NCBI GenBank assembly: GCA_948474755.1
Contig: CAOLHI010001044.1
Location: 434,001 to 498,000, forward strand
DNA length: 64,000 bases
Direction: 5' to 3'
Origin: Ctenosaura bakeri
Lineage: Eukaryota; Chordata; Lepidosauria; Squamata; Iguanidae
Position numbers and translations under genes: made by a program. The notes under the pieces were generated by a model. It worked only from the letters and a program-made list of their open reading frames with translations, was not told where the DNA came from and searched no databases. This document shows positions 1 to 13,005 of this stretch, piece after piece (position 1 is the stretch's first letter; every line of letters starts with the position of its first letter).

Positions 1-1599
1 TAGTCAGCCCAGTCACTATTGTGCTACTGAAAGCATAAACATTAGTCTAGATATTAAACCAGAACTGCTATGGAAGGTTTCCTCCTCCTCCTTCTTTAGC
101 ACCATTTGCCACACAGAATCATAAAATTCTGTGATTCTATGATTCTCCTACTTTCCACCTTCTTCTTTAGCACATTTTTTCACATGCCTCAGAGCAATGG
201 TATCAGAGGTTTCTTCATCCTTACTAGTGAAAGACACAGATAAAGACTGAGGACACAAAATTCACATCATCAGTGCTCTAAATCATGTGTGGAATTAAAC
301 TAAATCACATGGTGACTAGAGAGGGTGATGATGCCCTAAAGGAGCTCTAAAATCAATGTCCAAATATGCTTATTTGTGAAAGGATGATCTTAACCTGTTT
401 TTTTTAATGAAGAATTTTTCTCTTCAGAACAATGAATATTTTCTTCCCTATACAAATACATTGATTAATTCCATAAACTGAAAATGCTATGCAAATGTGA
501 GATAAGCAATAAAAGGAATGCAGAAAACAAGTTCAAACACTCATTTATTTCCCTTCAGAATCTTCCCAAGGCAGGTCAAACTAATAATTCACACATGGGG
601 GTACAAAAACAATAGGATTATTATATCTCAGCAGGATCTGGAAAATTAATGCTGATGCATTGTTTGCAACTAACATTATTGAATAGCTTAGATAAATCTG
701 GCCCACTCCCTACAGTGGAAAGCAATTTCCATTTATCACCTGTAATCATTTAGTGGAAAATATACATCATGCTGTCAACGAACTGCAACAGTTCTCACTG
801 GGAAAACTCAATAAATATTCTCCGAGTGTTGTTAATGACAATCATTCATAAATACTTTAGTCAATTCCATTAATTTTTATGACTGATTTTTTTGTAGATT
901 TTATTTATGTCAAGAATCCTTCTGTATGGCAATATATATAGCAGTCATGAGTAAAAAGTGATCCCGGGGCCACATGTGGCCTGAAAGATTATTTTGTAGC
1001 TTTCAGTCCCTCCAGACCCCACAGATTTTAATTCCTCCTCCCCAAAGGTGAACTGCCTCTTCTAGAAGCCTGTAGGAGTCTCAATCCACATCATCAATGG
1101 GTTGTTTAACAAACTAGAAATTGCCTTCTGGTTGTTTCTATTTTTTCCCCATTTTTTGGAAAGCAGGGTCAGAAAATATCTCCCTACCACCACTGCAGTT
1201 GCCCACCCTTGGTATATACAATGGCTTTGGCACCATTGTGATGGAGTCTAGGGGAGTGGCTACTCTGAGTGGTAGAGAGCCCCAGCAACAGGCTGGCAGG
1301 CAAGCAGAATAGCCACTCAGATGAGAAACCCAGTCCATTAGTGTGAAGGAGGAGTGGATAGCCTGAGAGAGGGAAATATATATATAGCAGGCACACTGAA
1401 TTGGGTTTTGGCTGACTTCCAGGAGAAAGGACTAAAAGTCAGTCCTTCAGTCAGAGAGGTTCTCAGTCAATGGGGGAGAAGGGTGTGTTTTCTCAGAGGA
1501 AGCCTAGAGAGAGAAGGCAGAAGGGAAATCAACCCACTTTTGAATCTTGTCAGAGAGTGTGACAAAATTTGGGAATTGAGCAAAAGGGTAGCCAGAGGG

Positions 1600-1642
1600 T
1601 TGTGTGTGTGTGTGTGAGAGAGAGACAGAGAGAGAGAGACCT
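1600..1642. repeat. TG/AG compound microsatellite
   Basis: A short run of TG dinucleotides passes directly into AG dinucleotides. It has no coding role and lies inside an intron. Confidence 0.9.
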
Positions 1643-2594
1643 ATGCCTTTCTGCTGATGTAAAGAGATAAGAAAATGTCTAAACACATTCTGAAGTTCTG
1701 TTGAAATTGAACAGTCACATGAAAACCAATACTTAATTCTTTTTTCTCTTTTAATAAAAATGTTAGTATATTTTTATAAATATTGACTCAGACTCTCCAA
1801 AATTATAACCAAACAGAACCACACAACTATAGCTCATTAAATCATTCTAAATAACAATTGTAATACCCTGGAGCATTTAGAAAGAACACAATATTATAAC
1901 GAAATATCCTACACATACAGCAGCAACCTGTTTTGAACTAGAGCTTAGGAAAGCATTTTTGGAGTACAATTCCCAGAATCTTTCAGTAAACATAGCCATT
2001 CTCAGTTATAACCCCTCCACCCAACCCCCCCCCCAAAACTAAAACTAAATTGCCTAAACTCAAAAGGAGGGACAAATGCAGTAGCCATACTAAGAGTACA
2101 GTGGCTAAGGGATTGTGGGATTTGGCAATTCCAGCTGCAGTCTAAGAGCTTGCTACATAAGTTACATTCCATCCCAAAGTTGATTGTTCTATGTGACTCC
2201 AAATGACTCCAAGAAACTGGGCCAGTTATATGAAGGAACACATTTATGTTGTAACAGCCTAAGGTCTCCAAAATGCAGCTTCACATACAATTGTTCTACA
2301 GAAAGTCTATCATTCCTTAAACAGAAGCTTCCCTTGCTGTCCCAACATTCACTGTCGAGACAAATATAAAAGACTCTGCTACAGCAATTGTGTAAAGGAA
2401 GCACCTAATTCTTCTCCCACTGGTTTCCATTCAAGAAATAACCCATTCCTTTCAGCACCATAATATAACATGTCATGTCTTTCCCTGCCACAATGCAAAT
2501 GTGTCAGAGGAAGATAATTGACTGATGTTGTCCAGCAGGGCTAATACTAACCTCAGCCCAACAACAACATAATGAGATTGGAAATGTTACTTTC

Positions 2595-2670
2595 TGGACT
2601 ACAGTTATCAGACCACCACCACCATAACCCAGCCTGGCCAGGCTAGGGGGATTATGATAACTGTAGTCCA
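2595..2670. repeat. Small fold-back repeat of the TGTAGTCCA family
   Basis: TGGACTACAGTTATCA at 2595-2610 is the exact reverse complement of TGATAACTGTAGTCCA at 2655-2670. The loop of about 44 bp contains a second small palindrome (GGCCAGGCTAGG). It looks like a degraded member of the short palindromic element family seen repeatedly in this window. Confidence 0.75.
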
Positions 2671-3081
2671 AAAAGTAGTTTTAACATCTCTGGAACACAC
2701 TAATTTATTTCTGTTAGTCTGCAAGAGACAAACCGTGCATCCAAACTGATTGAAAAGTCCGAAAATTTTTTCCTGTTCTTTCCTATTTTATACTGGGTTT
2801 TAAAAAAAAAAGATCTAGGGAGCTGGTATAAAAAGTCTCTGATTGCTCCAGGAGCTGATAGAAAATATTCTGGGATAAACAATGGATATCCAAAATAAAA
2901 TCGGAAAGAACAAGAACAAAATCTGGGATGATGTCATCTTTTTAATCAGTCTGGATGCACTTGCTCATCATCAATGCCTCATCATTGCATTTATTAAAAC
3001 TTACCCTACATGTCTTATTGTAAAAGTTATAAAGTGCAGCCATTTTACAAAACATACAAAGCAAGCCTGTGCAATACTGAC

Positions 3082-3381
3082 CTTGGCCAGTCCTTGAGTA
3101 TCTTTCTCTTTCTTTGTGCACAAGGTGACTTCGCAGTGCAGAAAAAGAAGGGAAGTGTTGAATATGGATTTAAACATGAAGCTAAAATGCTTTTTGTCCA
3201 TTTGTGCATTCAGCATAGGGAAATTTGTCTTTGGGATGTTGTAGAACTTTACAGATTCATCTTTAGGACAAATATTTTCAATAATGGTGTATTCTGACAT
3301 TCTATCAGGGTATGAATGAGGAGAAATAAAGCAAGTTTGGATTGCAAAGCCCAGGGATCTTTCAGCCTTGGTCAGAGAAAT
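3082..3381 (-). CDS. TGFBR3: TGFBR3 (betaglycan) exon, C-terminal part of ZP domain
   Basis: This is a 300 nt, 100-codon exon, phase 0 at both ends, with acceptor ...GATACAG and donor GTCAGT. It encodes the last part of the ZP module of betaglycan, the cell-surface co-receptor that presents TGF-beta2 and inhibin to signalling receptors. Visible landmarks are GFAIQTCFISP, YTIIENICPKDESVKFY and FNTSLLF, which are close to mammalian betaglycan. Cysteines at exon residues 17, 38, 82 and 88 fit the conserved ZP-C cysteines, and NTS is a candidate N-glycosylation site. It ends at GLAK, where the human protein continues with the pre-membrane segment. No following exon is visible at lower coordinates, so the transmembrane part is probably outside the window. 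The identification is by remembered family similarity, reinforced by exact splice boundaries. Confidence 0.96.
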
Positions 3382-6300
3382 CTGTATCAAAAGGAAAAAA
3401 GATTTTGCAATTATTATGCTGAGTCTGTTCTTCATAAATACAGTGTATTTTTAATGTTGGAAAAACTTTGCAGCGCAACTCTGATAACAGAAGAAAAGTT
3501 AATCAATGGTGGATGACTTTGGTTCATACACAGTTGTCACTCACACCCACCTGGAAAAAAACAAGTGAAAAACTTTGCCTCCAGAAACATCCATTTTCTA
3601 ACAAGAAACCCTCAGTGCAACAGTGTATTGTCTTTGAAAAAAGGTTTTAACCCCACTATATCTACCTTTTCAAAACCAAAACCAAAACACTCTTAAATAA
3701 ATTTAAAGTAGTACAATATAGTAGAAAGCCTTCAGGGTGAGATTTCAATACAAGTGACTGCAGCAATATAAAATAAAAATTGGTTAGCCTATCACACACC
3801 TGCACCAACAGCAACAAATACATTTTGCACTGTGCCTCGGTAGTCACTGTGGCAATTTATTTCACAGAGCTATAGATATCCCCAAAGAGGGAGACATTGG
3901 GCAAGATAAGAACATCCAATATATTCTTCAACTCTCCTGATTTTCAGCTGCCTTTTCAGCTGCTTTTAAAATGTCCCAGTTCCTCTCACAACCTCCCACG
4001 TTCTGCTTTTGTCTTCAGCTTACTTCAACTGCTGCAAACTGAGTTCAGAGTGCAGAAGTCATATGCACTACTTCAGCTCAGCAGGACAGTAGAGAAGAGG
4101 ACGGGGCAGAATCTTGTCCTTCCCAGTGGGCTCAGGCAAAAGCAAACTTCTGTACACTCTCCCAGCTTGTCTGTTCTTCCCCATTAACAGGTTTTGCCAC
4201 CTTGACCACACTCTGATGTTGCTTGACCACACATGCTCTGGTTTCATCTGTGAAATGTGGTAAGGTATGATCCAACAGTGAAACTGTACTGCTGTTAACT
4301 TGACAGCTCATATTCTTTGAATAGGATCATTACTGTGATTTCAACTTGTTTTCCTTTTTTAATATTTGGTACAGCATCTTGCACTACTTTGACCAAACAG
4401 CACCCTCGTTCCATAAGGAGAGTAGTGCTGATCTCTGGAATAAAATATCAATGGCACTAAAACATAAAATAAAATTATAAATGATGATTGGCTATATTTG
4501 CACTTCCATAATGTGGGGCTAATCAAAAGTTGGGATATACAGCTGCATCTATATAATATATCTATGATGAAAGGAGGCATTTTAGTGCATCTAATGCAGG
4601 AGAGGGCAATTTAATTACCATTGAATGTTTTGTGAAAATTAGAAGACAAGTAAAATGGCTGCTGCTAATTTGGCTGTGTAGTTGCATAAAATTAGCACAT
4701 TTTGTATACTATATAAGATTTCCAACTAATGCAAGTGAACACATTGCAGTTTTATAATATTCCTACTTTAGAAAATTGCAGACAGATGTCAAAATAAAAA
4801 CCCTCAATTCCCAAAGAAACATGATACATTGATTTAGAAATCTGAGAGCTTTAGGCTGCAGTCCTAAACCCACTTACTAGAAAGTAGGTTTCATTGAGCC
4901 CAATGACATTCCTGAGTAAACGTGTTAAGAATGGCACTGAATAACACTTTACAGATTTCAGCTTCTATTTACTTGCTTCCTTTAAGCATCTTTTCCAATC
5001 CTGAGTGAAAATGTGTTGTTTTTAAAAGCAAAAATTCTCATTGAGCATTCTATTGACCCATCTACAAGAGCACAATTGCTTAGAACTGAGTAGAAAAAGT
5101 GAGAACTGATATACTTTCTTCCAACTAGACTGGTCTCTTACAGAGAGGTAATTATGGGGGGAAATGTTACTGTCTATGTACTCTGTTGTTTAATTGTTTT
5201 GAGTTAGACTCTACCATTCTCCTAGGGCTAAAAGAAGACCCACTGAGACACAATAAATTATGGAAATAAAAATTAAACCAATTATACTATAGAATTACAT
5301 ATTAAATTAAAAGTTAAGAAATACACATTAATAATAACAGACAACTAAAATAATTACAAGTCCAGAACAGATTTCTGATTTTTCTCTTTTACACAGTTGC
5401 AAAACAGGGGTGGGCAACATATGGTTTTCCAGATGTTGGATTGTAATTTCCATAATCCTCTACTATGGGCTATGGTGGCTAGAGAGCAAATGACAGTTGG
5501 AATCTAACAACCCTGGGGTAAAGGTAAAGTGAGGGAACCACTGTTTCTTTCCAAAAATAGCTGGCACTGTCCTCTTTTTTATTTTTTATTCTGTGTTTTC
5601 CTTTGTTATTTTTTTCACTGTTTAAATTTCCTCCATCAGCCTTTGCTTTCTTTGACTCAGAGAATCAAAGAAAGAGTCACTAGTGAGTCCACTAGTGAAA
5701 AGTTTTTTATATAAAATTTCTGTTACCCACTGCACAGCCTTGTGATAAATTCAGCTTATAAATTTAAAAATGCTTCAAAAAATGAAGACTACATATATTC
5801 CCCCCCCCAACAAATAAACATCTTTAAGAGGGTCACCATTTGAAGAATTGTGAACTGGAAGGCCATATGTATATATCCATAAATAATACCATTAAGCTAG
5901 AAGTGTTTACATAAAAGAAAGAAATTGAGAGCCTTTTAAGATTATGTCATGGGTAATTTATCGAGAAAAGAGATCGGCATGTCAAAAACAAAACCCCGAA
6001 TAATTTCTGTCATTGGAGGATGGAGAACAGATGTCAGGCACAGATATCTATTTTCCACTGTGCAGAAAGGAGCAAAACCAAACTTGCGCCAGGACAGGTG
6101 ATGAAAAAATCAGAACTGTGCAAAGAACTAATGGTGGAGCCAGACAAGGAAGAAGAGCCAATGGGATTCATCCCAGAAGGCCAAAAGCAATGATGGCTTC
6201 TTTTAAGAGTGTAAAAACAAACCTACTCAAAAACAACAAACTCATCTGCACTATTTCAGTCTTAGTTCTTTTCCTTAGGACAGGGCATATGTCAATAACA

Positions 6301-7638
6301 TTAATAAAAGGTCTCCACTGCACTGGCACTAGTTTCTCTCCAATCCCCTTATGCCACAAAGGGATGCTGAACTCCAGCTGCATCTCTCACAATGTCTTCT
6401 GCCTACTGGAGCTCCAACTTGGTTAAATAAAGTAAGTAAAAAAGGACACTATGCAGAATAATTATATAGTTATATGCCAATTTAGGGTAGACAAGAACAG
6501 ACGTAGCTGACTATGTGGAATAATTGCATATATACATCTAAATCTTAATTGGGGCTCAAGGCCATGTATCATTCAGAAGAACAGTAGCTGGCATTGCTCA
6601 TATAATGTGTGCGTGTGTGTCTATTAAAGTATGTATAATTCTCCATTGCTGCCTCCTCCTGCTATTCCTAGCAAAATGCCTTCAGTTTTAAAACTCATCA
6701 GCTGGTCAAAAGAGGACACTGAGCTACTTTAGGATGACTCAGGAGCAATACATCAATACAACTGCAGTAGCCTATTTTTTTTCTCAACCATTTATTATTC
6801 ACATAGTGCACAAACCAAACAACAGAAGTCACTGCCCAAAAGCATTACAGTCTGAATTTCTGACAAATTCTGAAGCTGATCATCCCTGATTTAATCTTCC
6901 AACCTACTTCCAGGGTGTCCATGTAATTGCTAAGGATGATTGTCAAGCAAGTAAAATAATGAAAGATCACAAAAGTACAAGGTGCTGTGAAGAGTAGCCT
7001 CAGTTTTTTTAAAAAGGGGGCATCTGTCCTAAAGAGCTGTGGTATGAGCATTTATTACGCTACGGTAGCTGTTCTGTTGTACTGCTTATGGATGGTTTCA
7101 ACTTAGGGGTGACTTATATTTATAAGTCACTTTGTAACTGATTATGTTATAGAAAGGTAGGAATGCATATGTTAAATTATGAAACACACACATAAGCCTC
7201 ATCTTAATCCAGCCTTGTCTGAGATACAGGAAGAAAGAGGGAAATATGAACAATGGGTTTTTATTTTCAGAATTAAGTCCTTTTGTTAAATAAAATGAAC
7301 TCTTTGTGGACAGCTCTTTTCCCTAATGCTTGATTGTGTTTCCCCTAACAGCCAATAGTCTTTAGTGACTGTTATTTCATAGAGGATTTGACAAGAGTGA
7401 CACTTTTATTTGCACTGGACTTGCCCATGCTGAGAGAATTCTTTGGTCTCTACCACAAAAGCATTTTTTCCCCTCATGATCTCTACAATTTCCCTTTTCA
7501 GAAACCACAAGAGAACACATCTGTGTGCCTGAGGCAAGAGCGCAATGCCAGCTTAGGGCAGACAAGAACAGACTTAGCTGAGCTTCCACGTTCCTGCAGA
7601 ACATTAAATTGATTTCTATATCTGTCAGAGTTCATTAC
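3382..7638 (-). other. TGFBR3 intron between the ZP exons at 3082 and 7639
   Basis: This is a 4.3 kb AT-rich intron (GTAATG...ATACAG on the minus strand). Apart from a degraded palindromic repeat at about 5408-5520 I recognise no repeat family or coding sequence. The 137-codon plus-strand frame near 6013-6426 has no recognisable domain and is judged a chance frame. Confidence 0.75.
5408..5520. repeat. Degraded palindromic repeat (CCAGATGTTGGATTGTAA... family)
   Basis: It begins GGGGTGGGCAACATATGG and CCAGATGTTGGATTGTAATT, and its partner strand ends in GTTGGAATCTAACAACCC. The pattern of a 'ttgtagtcca / tggactacaa' pair around a central GG.TA.GGTGGCTAG core recurs at 19405, 24036, 33642, 39320, 41518, 44655 and 54300. 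It is an old non-autonomous fold-back element of unknown class. Confidence 0.55.
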
Positions 7639-7809
7639 CTCAACAAAAATCTGGTCATTTTCTGCAACAGAAAAGAAGCCTTGAGTTGGAGTATGGAAGA
7701 GATCCGTTTTGTAGAGTTCCATGCCAAAGGTCACGTTGCCGATGTGTGTTTCAGGTGGCCAGTGCATGGGAGACTTAGGAGCTTTTGGTTGATGGAATGT
7801 GCAATTGAA
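7639..7809 (-). CDS. TGFBR3: TGFBR3 exon, middle of ZP domain
   Basis: This is a 171 nt, 57-codon, phase 0-0 exon. The acceptor is ...TTTCTAG before TTCAATTGC and the donor is GTAATG. It starts with FNCTF and continues through GNVTFGMELYKTDLF and GFFSVAENDQIFVE, all typical of betaglycan's ZP region. NCT and NVT are candidate N-glycosylation sequons. It joins in frame to the glycosaminoglycan exon upstream and to the ISLTKAE exon downstream. The N-terminal dozen residues (HQPKAPKSP) diverge from the mammalian sequence I recall, as expected for this loop. I see no stop, frameshift or missing cysteine. Confidence 0.96.
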
Positions 7810-8975
7810 CTAGAAAGAGAAAAAATTAATATAAATAGTAAAAGGAAGGGGGAAAAAAGAACAACATCAGTGGGGGCAGGAATAGTCTCCCCCTATGTAC
7901 AGTCACAGGCTGCAGAAAGTTCACACATATAGCAGAATATGACCTAATCTATAAAAGATTTTATTTCAAACTAGTGTATTTATCTGGTATTGCCTAGGGT
8001 TCTTATTTTCCTCTTCAGAACTCACCAGACTGTTTTCTCCATTTCCTGTAACTTTGCTCCATAATTCCCAGCAATCTTTATTCAGAGTTATTTACATACA
8101 CGGTGTGGGTTCCTGAGGGAGTACACTGTCCTTGTCCTTGCTGCTAGGCCTTGTGTCCATAGCAACATTGACTTTTATATAGTAGATATCAGTGGTCCAC
8201 AAGTATTTGGTAAAGGTATTGCCACCTGCCCCTCCAACTGTCCAATTGAGATACATTCTCTACCCCTTCCTATTTGGCTTGTCTAAATACCCCAAATATT
8301 TCAAGTTTCCCTTGTGCTAGCTTCTGACTTTTCTAAAGCAACAATGTAGAGATTCTTTTATGATGAATCTCCTTATGTCAAGAAAACCACTCCCTCACCC
8401 TACACACGCACAGCACAAAACAGAAATAGATGTTGTTCTAGTATCTAAGAAAGTACCAGATCTGGGCAGAGTCAGACATGAAAGAAGGAGGAGCAAAGTG
8501 ATCTTGGCCCTGAATCAAATAGTCTCAACATGAGTAGATCCACTGAATCAACTGCTGAATCATGTCACCATTTATGTAAGTTCTACTGATTCTATGGATC
8601 TACAATAAGTGGGACTAAGAATGGCTTCAAGTTTTATGGTGTACTCTATTGTTTTTTGCAAAACATCTAAGGAAACAAATTTATGTACCAGATAACAGGG
8701 TTTATAGTATTGCTTACCAGCATTTATAAATATAAAAGATTAGATCCAAAGTCTCAGGTATGACTCCGAAGAGAGAGAGCAAAGGGAGGCACTCCTCTTC
8801 CTGGTGCAAGACTTGATAGGCATGAAGAAGACACTTTACTGCTAGGCCCTCATGAGAACAGCTTACCTCATGCTTTTTAGAATCAAGGTCATATTAAGTG
8901 GTTATGTCATTGTTCTGAATTTCACAAGTGCATTTCCTTTATAGACAGCCAGACTTCAGGGAAATGGGTACATAC
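7810..8975 (-). other. TGFBR3 intron, 1.2 kb
   Basis: An intron between the glycosaminoglycan exon and the following ZP exon (GTATGT...TTTCTAG). I see no repeat, RNA gene or conserved block in it. Confidence 0.85.
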
Positions 8976-9116
8976 CACAACAATTTCAGGTCGACTGGGA
9001 AATGTGATGTCTGTTTCATCAGTGTCACCAGGAAAACCATTATCCCCTGATTCCATGTCTTCATAATCAGTAGCCCAGCCACTGGATTCAACTGGTGGTG
9101 GCAGCTGAATAACAAT
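8976..9116 (-). CDS. TGFBR3: TGFBR3 exon with glycosaminoglycan attachment sites
   Basis: This is a 141 nt, 47-codon, phase 0-0 exon, with acceptor ...CTTAAAG before ATTGTTATTCAG and donor GTATGT. It carries the acidic Ser-Gly segment that makes betaglycan a part-time proteoglycan: SSGWATDYED and MESGDNGFPGD. The two Ser-Gly pairs, at exon residues 12-13 and 23-24, are 11 residues apart. That is the spacing of the two human attachment serines (Ser534 and Ser545 as I recall them), and both sit beside acidic residues as xylosylation sites require. It lies between the two halves of the ZP module and ends with RPEIVV. The product should carry heparan or chondroitin sulfate, which is inferred from the conserved sites. 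Confidence 0.97.
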
Positions 9117-12100
9117 CTTTAAGAAAGGAAGAAGCAAGGATTAACACACTTTCTGCAAAGGCTCTTTGGGTTCCAGCACCATATCACTTGCCTCTGAGTC
9201 AGAAACACCAAGAGAAACTGATGAGGAGGAAATTCTAGTGTCTTTAGAGCATCCTTTTGCTAATTACCTGGGTATTTACTCCAGTGGTACTCAGCGTTTT
9301 TTTTTTTAAAGCAGAGCATCCTATTTATCCTCACAACCATGCTGTGAAATATATTAGACTGAGATAACAGCTGAGTCCATACATTGCTAAACCAGCCTTC
9401 ATTGAGTTAGTTCCTTGCAGATACTTTAAACGATAACTCCAATAACTCCAAACCATTGCTTACGTTGACTGATAGTGATGGAAGTTGTAGTCTAAAACAT
9501 CTGGAGGACATCATATTGCGCAAGCCTGGCCTAAATTGTAGTTTAGCATTCCATGGACAAGTAGGGAGTGTTGAGAGCACACATTCACCTTCCCTTTCCT
9601 CCTCTTATAAAATCAAGAGGAGGAATGAACAAGTTGCTCCAATGTATTTGTCCAATTCTTGGCCTATCATTACAGGCAAACCAGAAACCATGGCTTGATG
9701 GCACATACAACAGTTATCTTACTGAGGTTAATCAAGATTGGGTCTGGACAGTGCCTGGATTGGAAACCAGCTGGGAATCCCATTTATGTCACCTTGAGTT
9801 CCATGAGAGAGAAACATGCATGTCATAAAATATAATAAATGAATAAAATAATGATTATTTGTAAACAAGGCAATTAAATAAGCGAGTGTTTGTAGTTTGC
9901 TTGTTTTGCAACTGACTGTAATCTATTTTAAACCAAGGTACCTTCTTGCAAGTAACAACAAGTGAGCTACTGGATAAATGGAAAGCACGTGCCAATTTAT
10001 TCTTCCTCCATGCCATTCAATAGGAGGGGGTAATGTGTGAGCCTGATGCTTTTGCTCCTTTCAGCTCATGAACATAACCCTAAACCACAATATAGTGTTA
10101 CATGTGAATTCTCTCACAATAACTCAGTCATGGTAACCAGTGAGTTTTGAGAATGAGCAGTGGTTTTAAGCCCCATTTTCCCAGTTGGTTCACCACTCTA
10201 CTCACCACACTTCACTTGGCTCTCTAAGGCAAGTTTAGCAAGTGTGAGGAAAAGCCTTCAGCTTGTTTCCAAACCTAGAGTCAAGCTGAGCAATAAAACT
10301 ATCACAGAGGCTGAAAAAAGCAGTCTGGGAATAGATGTAAATGAATGTACCAGCAATTCTATCTCTACCTCTGTTAAAGCTATACAGAATTCAGCACTAT
10401 TAAAATGCAATAGCTCACTTAACTGAATCTATATAATCCCATTTCTCAGTAAACAGCGCAAAATACAATGGACAAAGAGTTTTGACTTGGTGAGTTTTCA
10501 CTTTGCATTGTTTTGGTATTATTATTCAACTTTTTAAAATGTATGAAATTTGTAATTGCTTTCCTTACTTTAATTTCATTTCTACATTTTTTTTCCTTGC
10601 AGTTGTAGCCATTCACTTCTGCCCCATGTTCAAAACTAAGGCTCTTTAATTCCCCAACTGAAACTCCTACACTGGGCAGCATTAGACATCTCCTGCCTGT
10701 TTTTCATATGTAAACATTCTCCACATACTCAGCTCCTCTGCATTTCCTGACTATTCAGCTTTTTCTTAACTTAATTTCATCTTTGTTTGCTCAGATGTTG
10801 GATGGTTGGTATTCAAAAAATTAGTTCTAATGTTTTTAAGCACTTGTTGCCTAATTCTATATATGCTTTGATGATGTTGAAATTGGCCTATGTTTCAGAA
10901 CTCAGGGAAAGAAAATCTGTGCTCTCCATCTCTGCTAAAGGTATTGGCAAGTTAGGGGTTAACCCAGCATTTAAGAGAGTGGGCCAGCTGCTGAATTGAG
11001 ATCCAGATGTGCATTTTTCCACTGCCTGTTGATCTGTGATTTTGGTTGGGTACATCTCTAAATCGACAGACAAAAGGTCTGGCCAATAAAGAATTTTTTG
11101 AGGTATTCTTTTTTTTTTCTATTATTTTAATTTGGCTCAAGCTATGTCTGATCAGGTTGCTTTAGTTCTATTTGAATTGAACAACAAGCTGTTCTGTATT
11201 TGCCAAAATTGCCACTATGTGCTGAAATCTCAGAAGCCAAGAGATGTCCCTGCCTGTTTACCTGCACTGGCCAACATCGATTCAAGATTATAGTGAAAAC
11301 TGCTGAGCTAGTGCTGAAGATAAGCATCTTAGAAGTGACATGTGATTGCTTGCATATCTATTTGGAAAAATCAGAACTTGCACTTGGATTCAGGTTTCAG
11401 GCACTAAACATTTAAAGACTAAACAGTCTTTAAAATGATTTATAACAAAAAACAGCATACTCTAGGTAAGGCTGAACAGAAGCACATACCACATGGTTTT
11501 TGTTACAATGGTAACTTATTTGAGAGTTATCAGGCTGAATGCCCCAGGTTCAGACCCTTAAATAGGCTTGTGACTTGAACTGTTACTAAGCTATTACTTA
11601 CTTATCCACAGCTCTCTGGCAACTACTCAGAATCTCCACCCTCATTCTAATAATTAAACATAATTAATAATACAGGACTGGCTCGAATGGCAAGCAAATC
11701 AGAAAACTCCCATAGAGACAACTTAATTATAAGAATGGAATTAGATGTTCCAAGAGACACAAGCTGTTGTCTCTTCATGTATTTTTAACTTTTTTTTTTT
11801 TTTAATTACTATGTACCCTACAGTGTAATATGGCAGTTCGAAAGGACAAGGTCTGCCCCTAACTTCCCGAGGGGCTGCTCTGACTTAAAAATTCAAAAAC
11901 AAAAACCACTATATCTCAAGCAGTTGTAAGTGCACTCCTACGTTTGAAAAATAGGGATTTTTGTAAATGTTTACAGTACGGCGGGGGGAGGGCTGCAACC
12001 AAATTAAAAGATGAATTGCCACTCTTGAAAAAATTCTGGGAGAGATAATTCACCCAGTGTTTCTTCAGAAAGGGGCAATCTGGAGGAGGGCCTGGAGAGG

Positions 12101-12255
12101 TTGAGGGCCACAGATGTAACTTTAGAGGGCTGTGTTTTCTCCACGCTTGATATAATGCACGGGGAGATGGCACCATGCAGATGCTGCGTTTCCACAGGCC
12201 TGTGTTACACTGCTGGTTTGTGATGAATACTATGAGCTATGTGGAATTCAAATTA

Positions 12256-12296
<41 letters not shown>

Positions 12297-12689
12297 AAAA
12301 AAAAAATTAAAGAGTGTTGGCAACTGGGAGCTTTTTATAATATATGTTTCCATCCCAAACCAAGCACGCCTCTGTGGATTTATGAGAGGACAAAATGTTT
12401 TGGCTAGTGGAAAGTGGATATACCAGCTGGACCTGGCATGAAGTGAAGGATCCAAGTCCATTGCTTTCCACCCTCTGTGGAAAGCTTTGTTCCTCCTATG
12501 TAGAAAAGGAAAGCTGCCATGTCTCAGGGAATGCTTCTGGCACAATCTATAGAAGCACAAGGACTTCCTGCAAGCCCATTTGCTTATCAATATTTTCACA
12601 AAAATAAATAACCATATATACGACAATTGTATGATTATATTGTACTACACAGCTCCCAAGACAACACAATTTCCTCACAAATGACTCAC
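9117..12689 (-). other. TGFBR3 intron, 3.6 kb
   Basis: It runs from GTGAGT at the 12690 exon to CTTAAAG before the 9116 exon. It contains a half copy of the short palindromic family near 9470-9515 (GAAGTTGTAGTCTAAAACATCTGG), a poly-T tract near 11790, and a GAAA microsatellite at 12256-12300. The 88- and 129-codon frames over the microsatellite encode only Lys/Glu or Ser/Phe runs from the repeat. Nothing else is recognisable. Confidence 0.75.
12256..12300. repeat. (GAAA)n microsatellite with A-rich end
   Basis: About ten tandem GAAA units end in an A run. It is intronic and likely length-variable. Confidence 0.95.
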
Positions 12690-12842
12690 AGAGTTCAGAT
12701 ATACAACATGATCCAAAGGATAGGCTATCCGTCGAGTCCCACAGTCGTGCAATGATGACTCCAAAATAAAATGAGTCTGGTTTGCCTTAGCTCTGCATTT
12801 TGGATCCAGCAGAGAGAGTTGTGTCCCAATGTAACCGCTAGC
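12690..12842 (-). CDS. TGFBR3: TGFBR3 exon, start of ZP core with paired cysteines
   Basis: This is a 153 nt, 51-codon, phase 0-0 exon. The acceptor is ...TATCTAG before GCTAGCGGTTAC (ASGY) and the donor is GTGAGT. It begins ASGYIGTQLSLLDPKCRAK and ends DHVVYLNS. DPKC, NQTHF and HDCGTR match the ZP-N pattern in which two cysteines flank a glycosylated strand; NQT is a sequon. The start was fixed by the frame from the preceding exon: the neighbouring AG six bases into the exon would remove two codons and weaken the match. The exon is too short and lacks an initial Met, so it was found by reading the reverse complement between the two flanking exons. Confidence 0.95.
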
Positions 12843-13005
12843 CTAGATAGAGAGATAATATGGAACAATATTACATCCAGGTGAAATCCAAAGAAGGGGA
12901 TGGCAGGGTAAACAGCAGGGTATCTTAATCTTGTTATTTATTTATTTTTCCTGGCCAACTTATGAAATTCAGTATCAAAAGGTTATCATGTGATAAATAG
13001 ATGCT

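Larger units (their letters stand above)
1..3081. other. Intron following the last visible TGFBR3 exon
   Basis: This stretch is AT-rich and non-coding; the short open frames in it have no recognisable content. It holds a CR1-tail-like scrap (ATTCTGTGATTCTATGATTCT) at about 127-147, a TG/AG microsatellite near 1600-1642, and a small inverted repeat at 2595-2670. I searched the minus strand for the next TGFBR3 exon (the short pre-membrane exon beginning near CVPPDEAC in human) and did not find it. The transmembrane exons therefore probably lie before position 1. Confidence 0.6.

Noticed and set aside
2880..3081. The pre-membrane exon of TGFBR3 just after 3082
   Set aside because: The reverse strand here has no AG-bounded frame resembling CVPPDEAC and contains stops.
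6013..6426. 137-codon plus-strand frame as a possible small gene
   Set aside because: No recognisable domain, no splice context, and antisense within a TGFBR3 intron.
12175..12626. Lys/Glu-rich and Ser/Phe-rich frames
   Set aside because: They are translations of the GAAA microsatellite.
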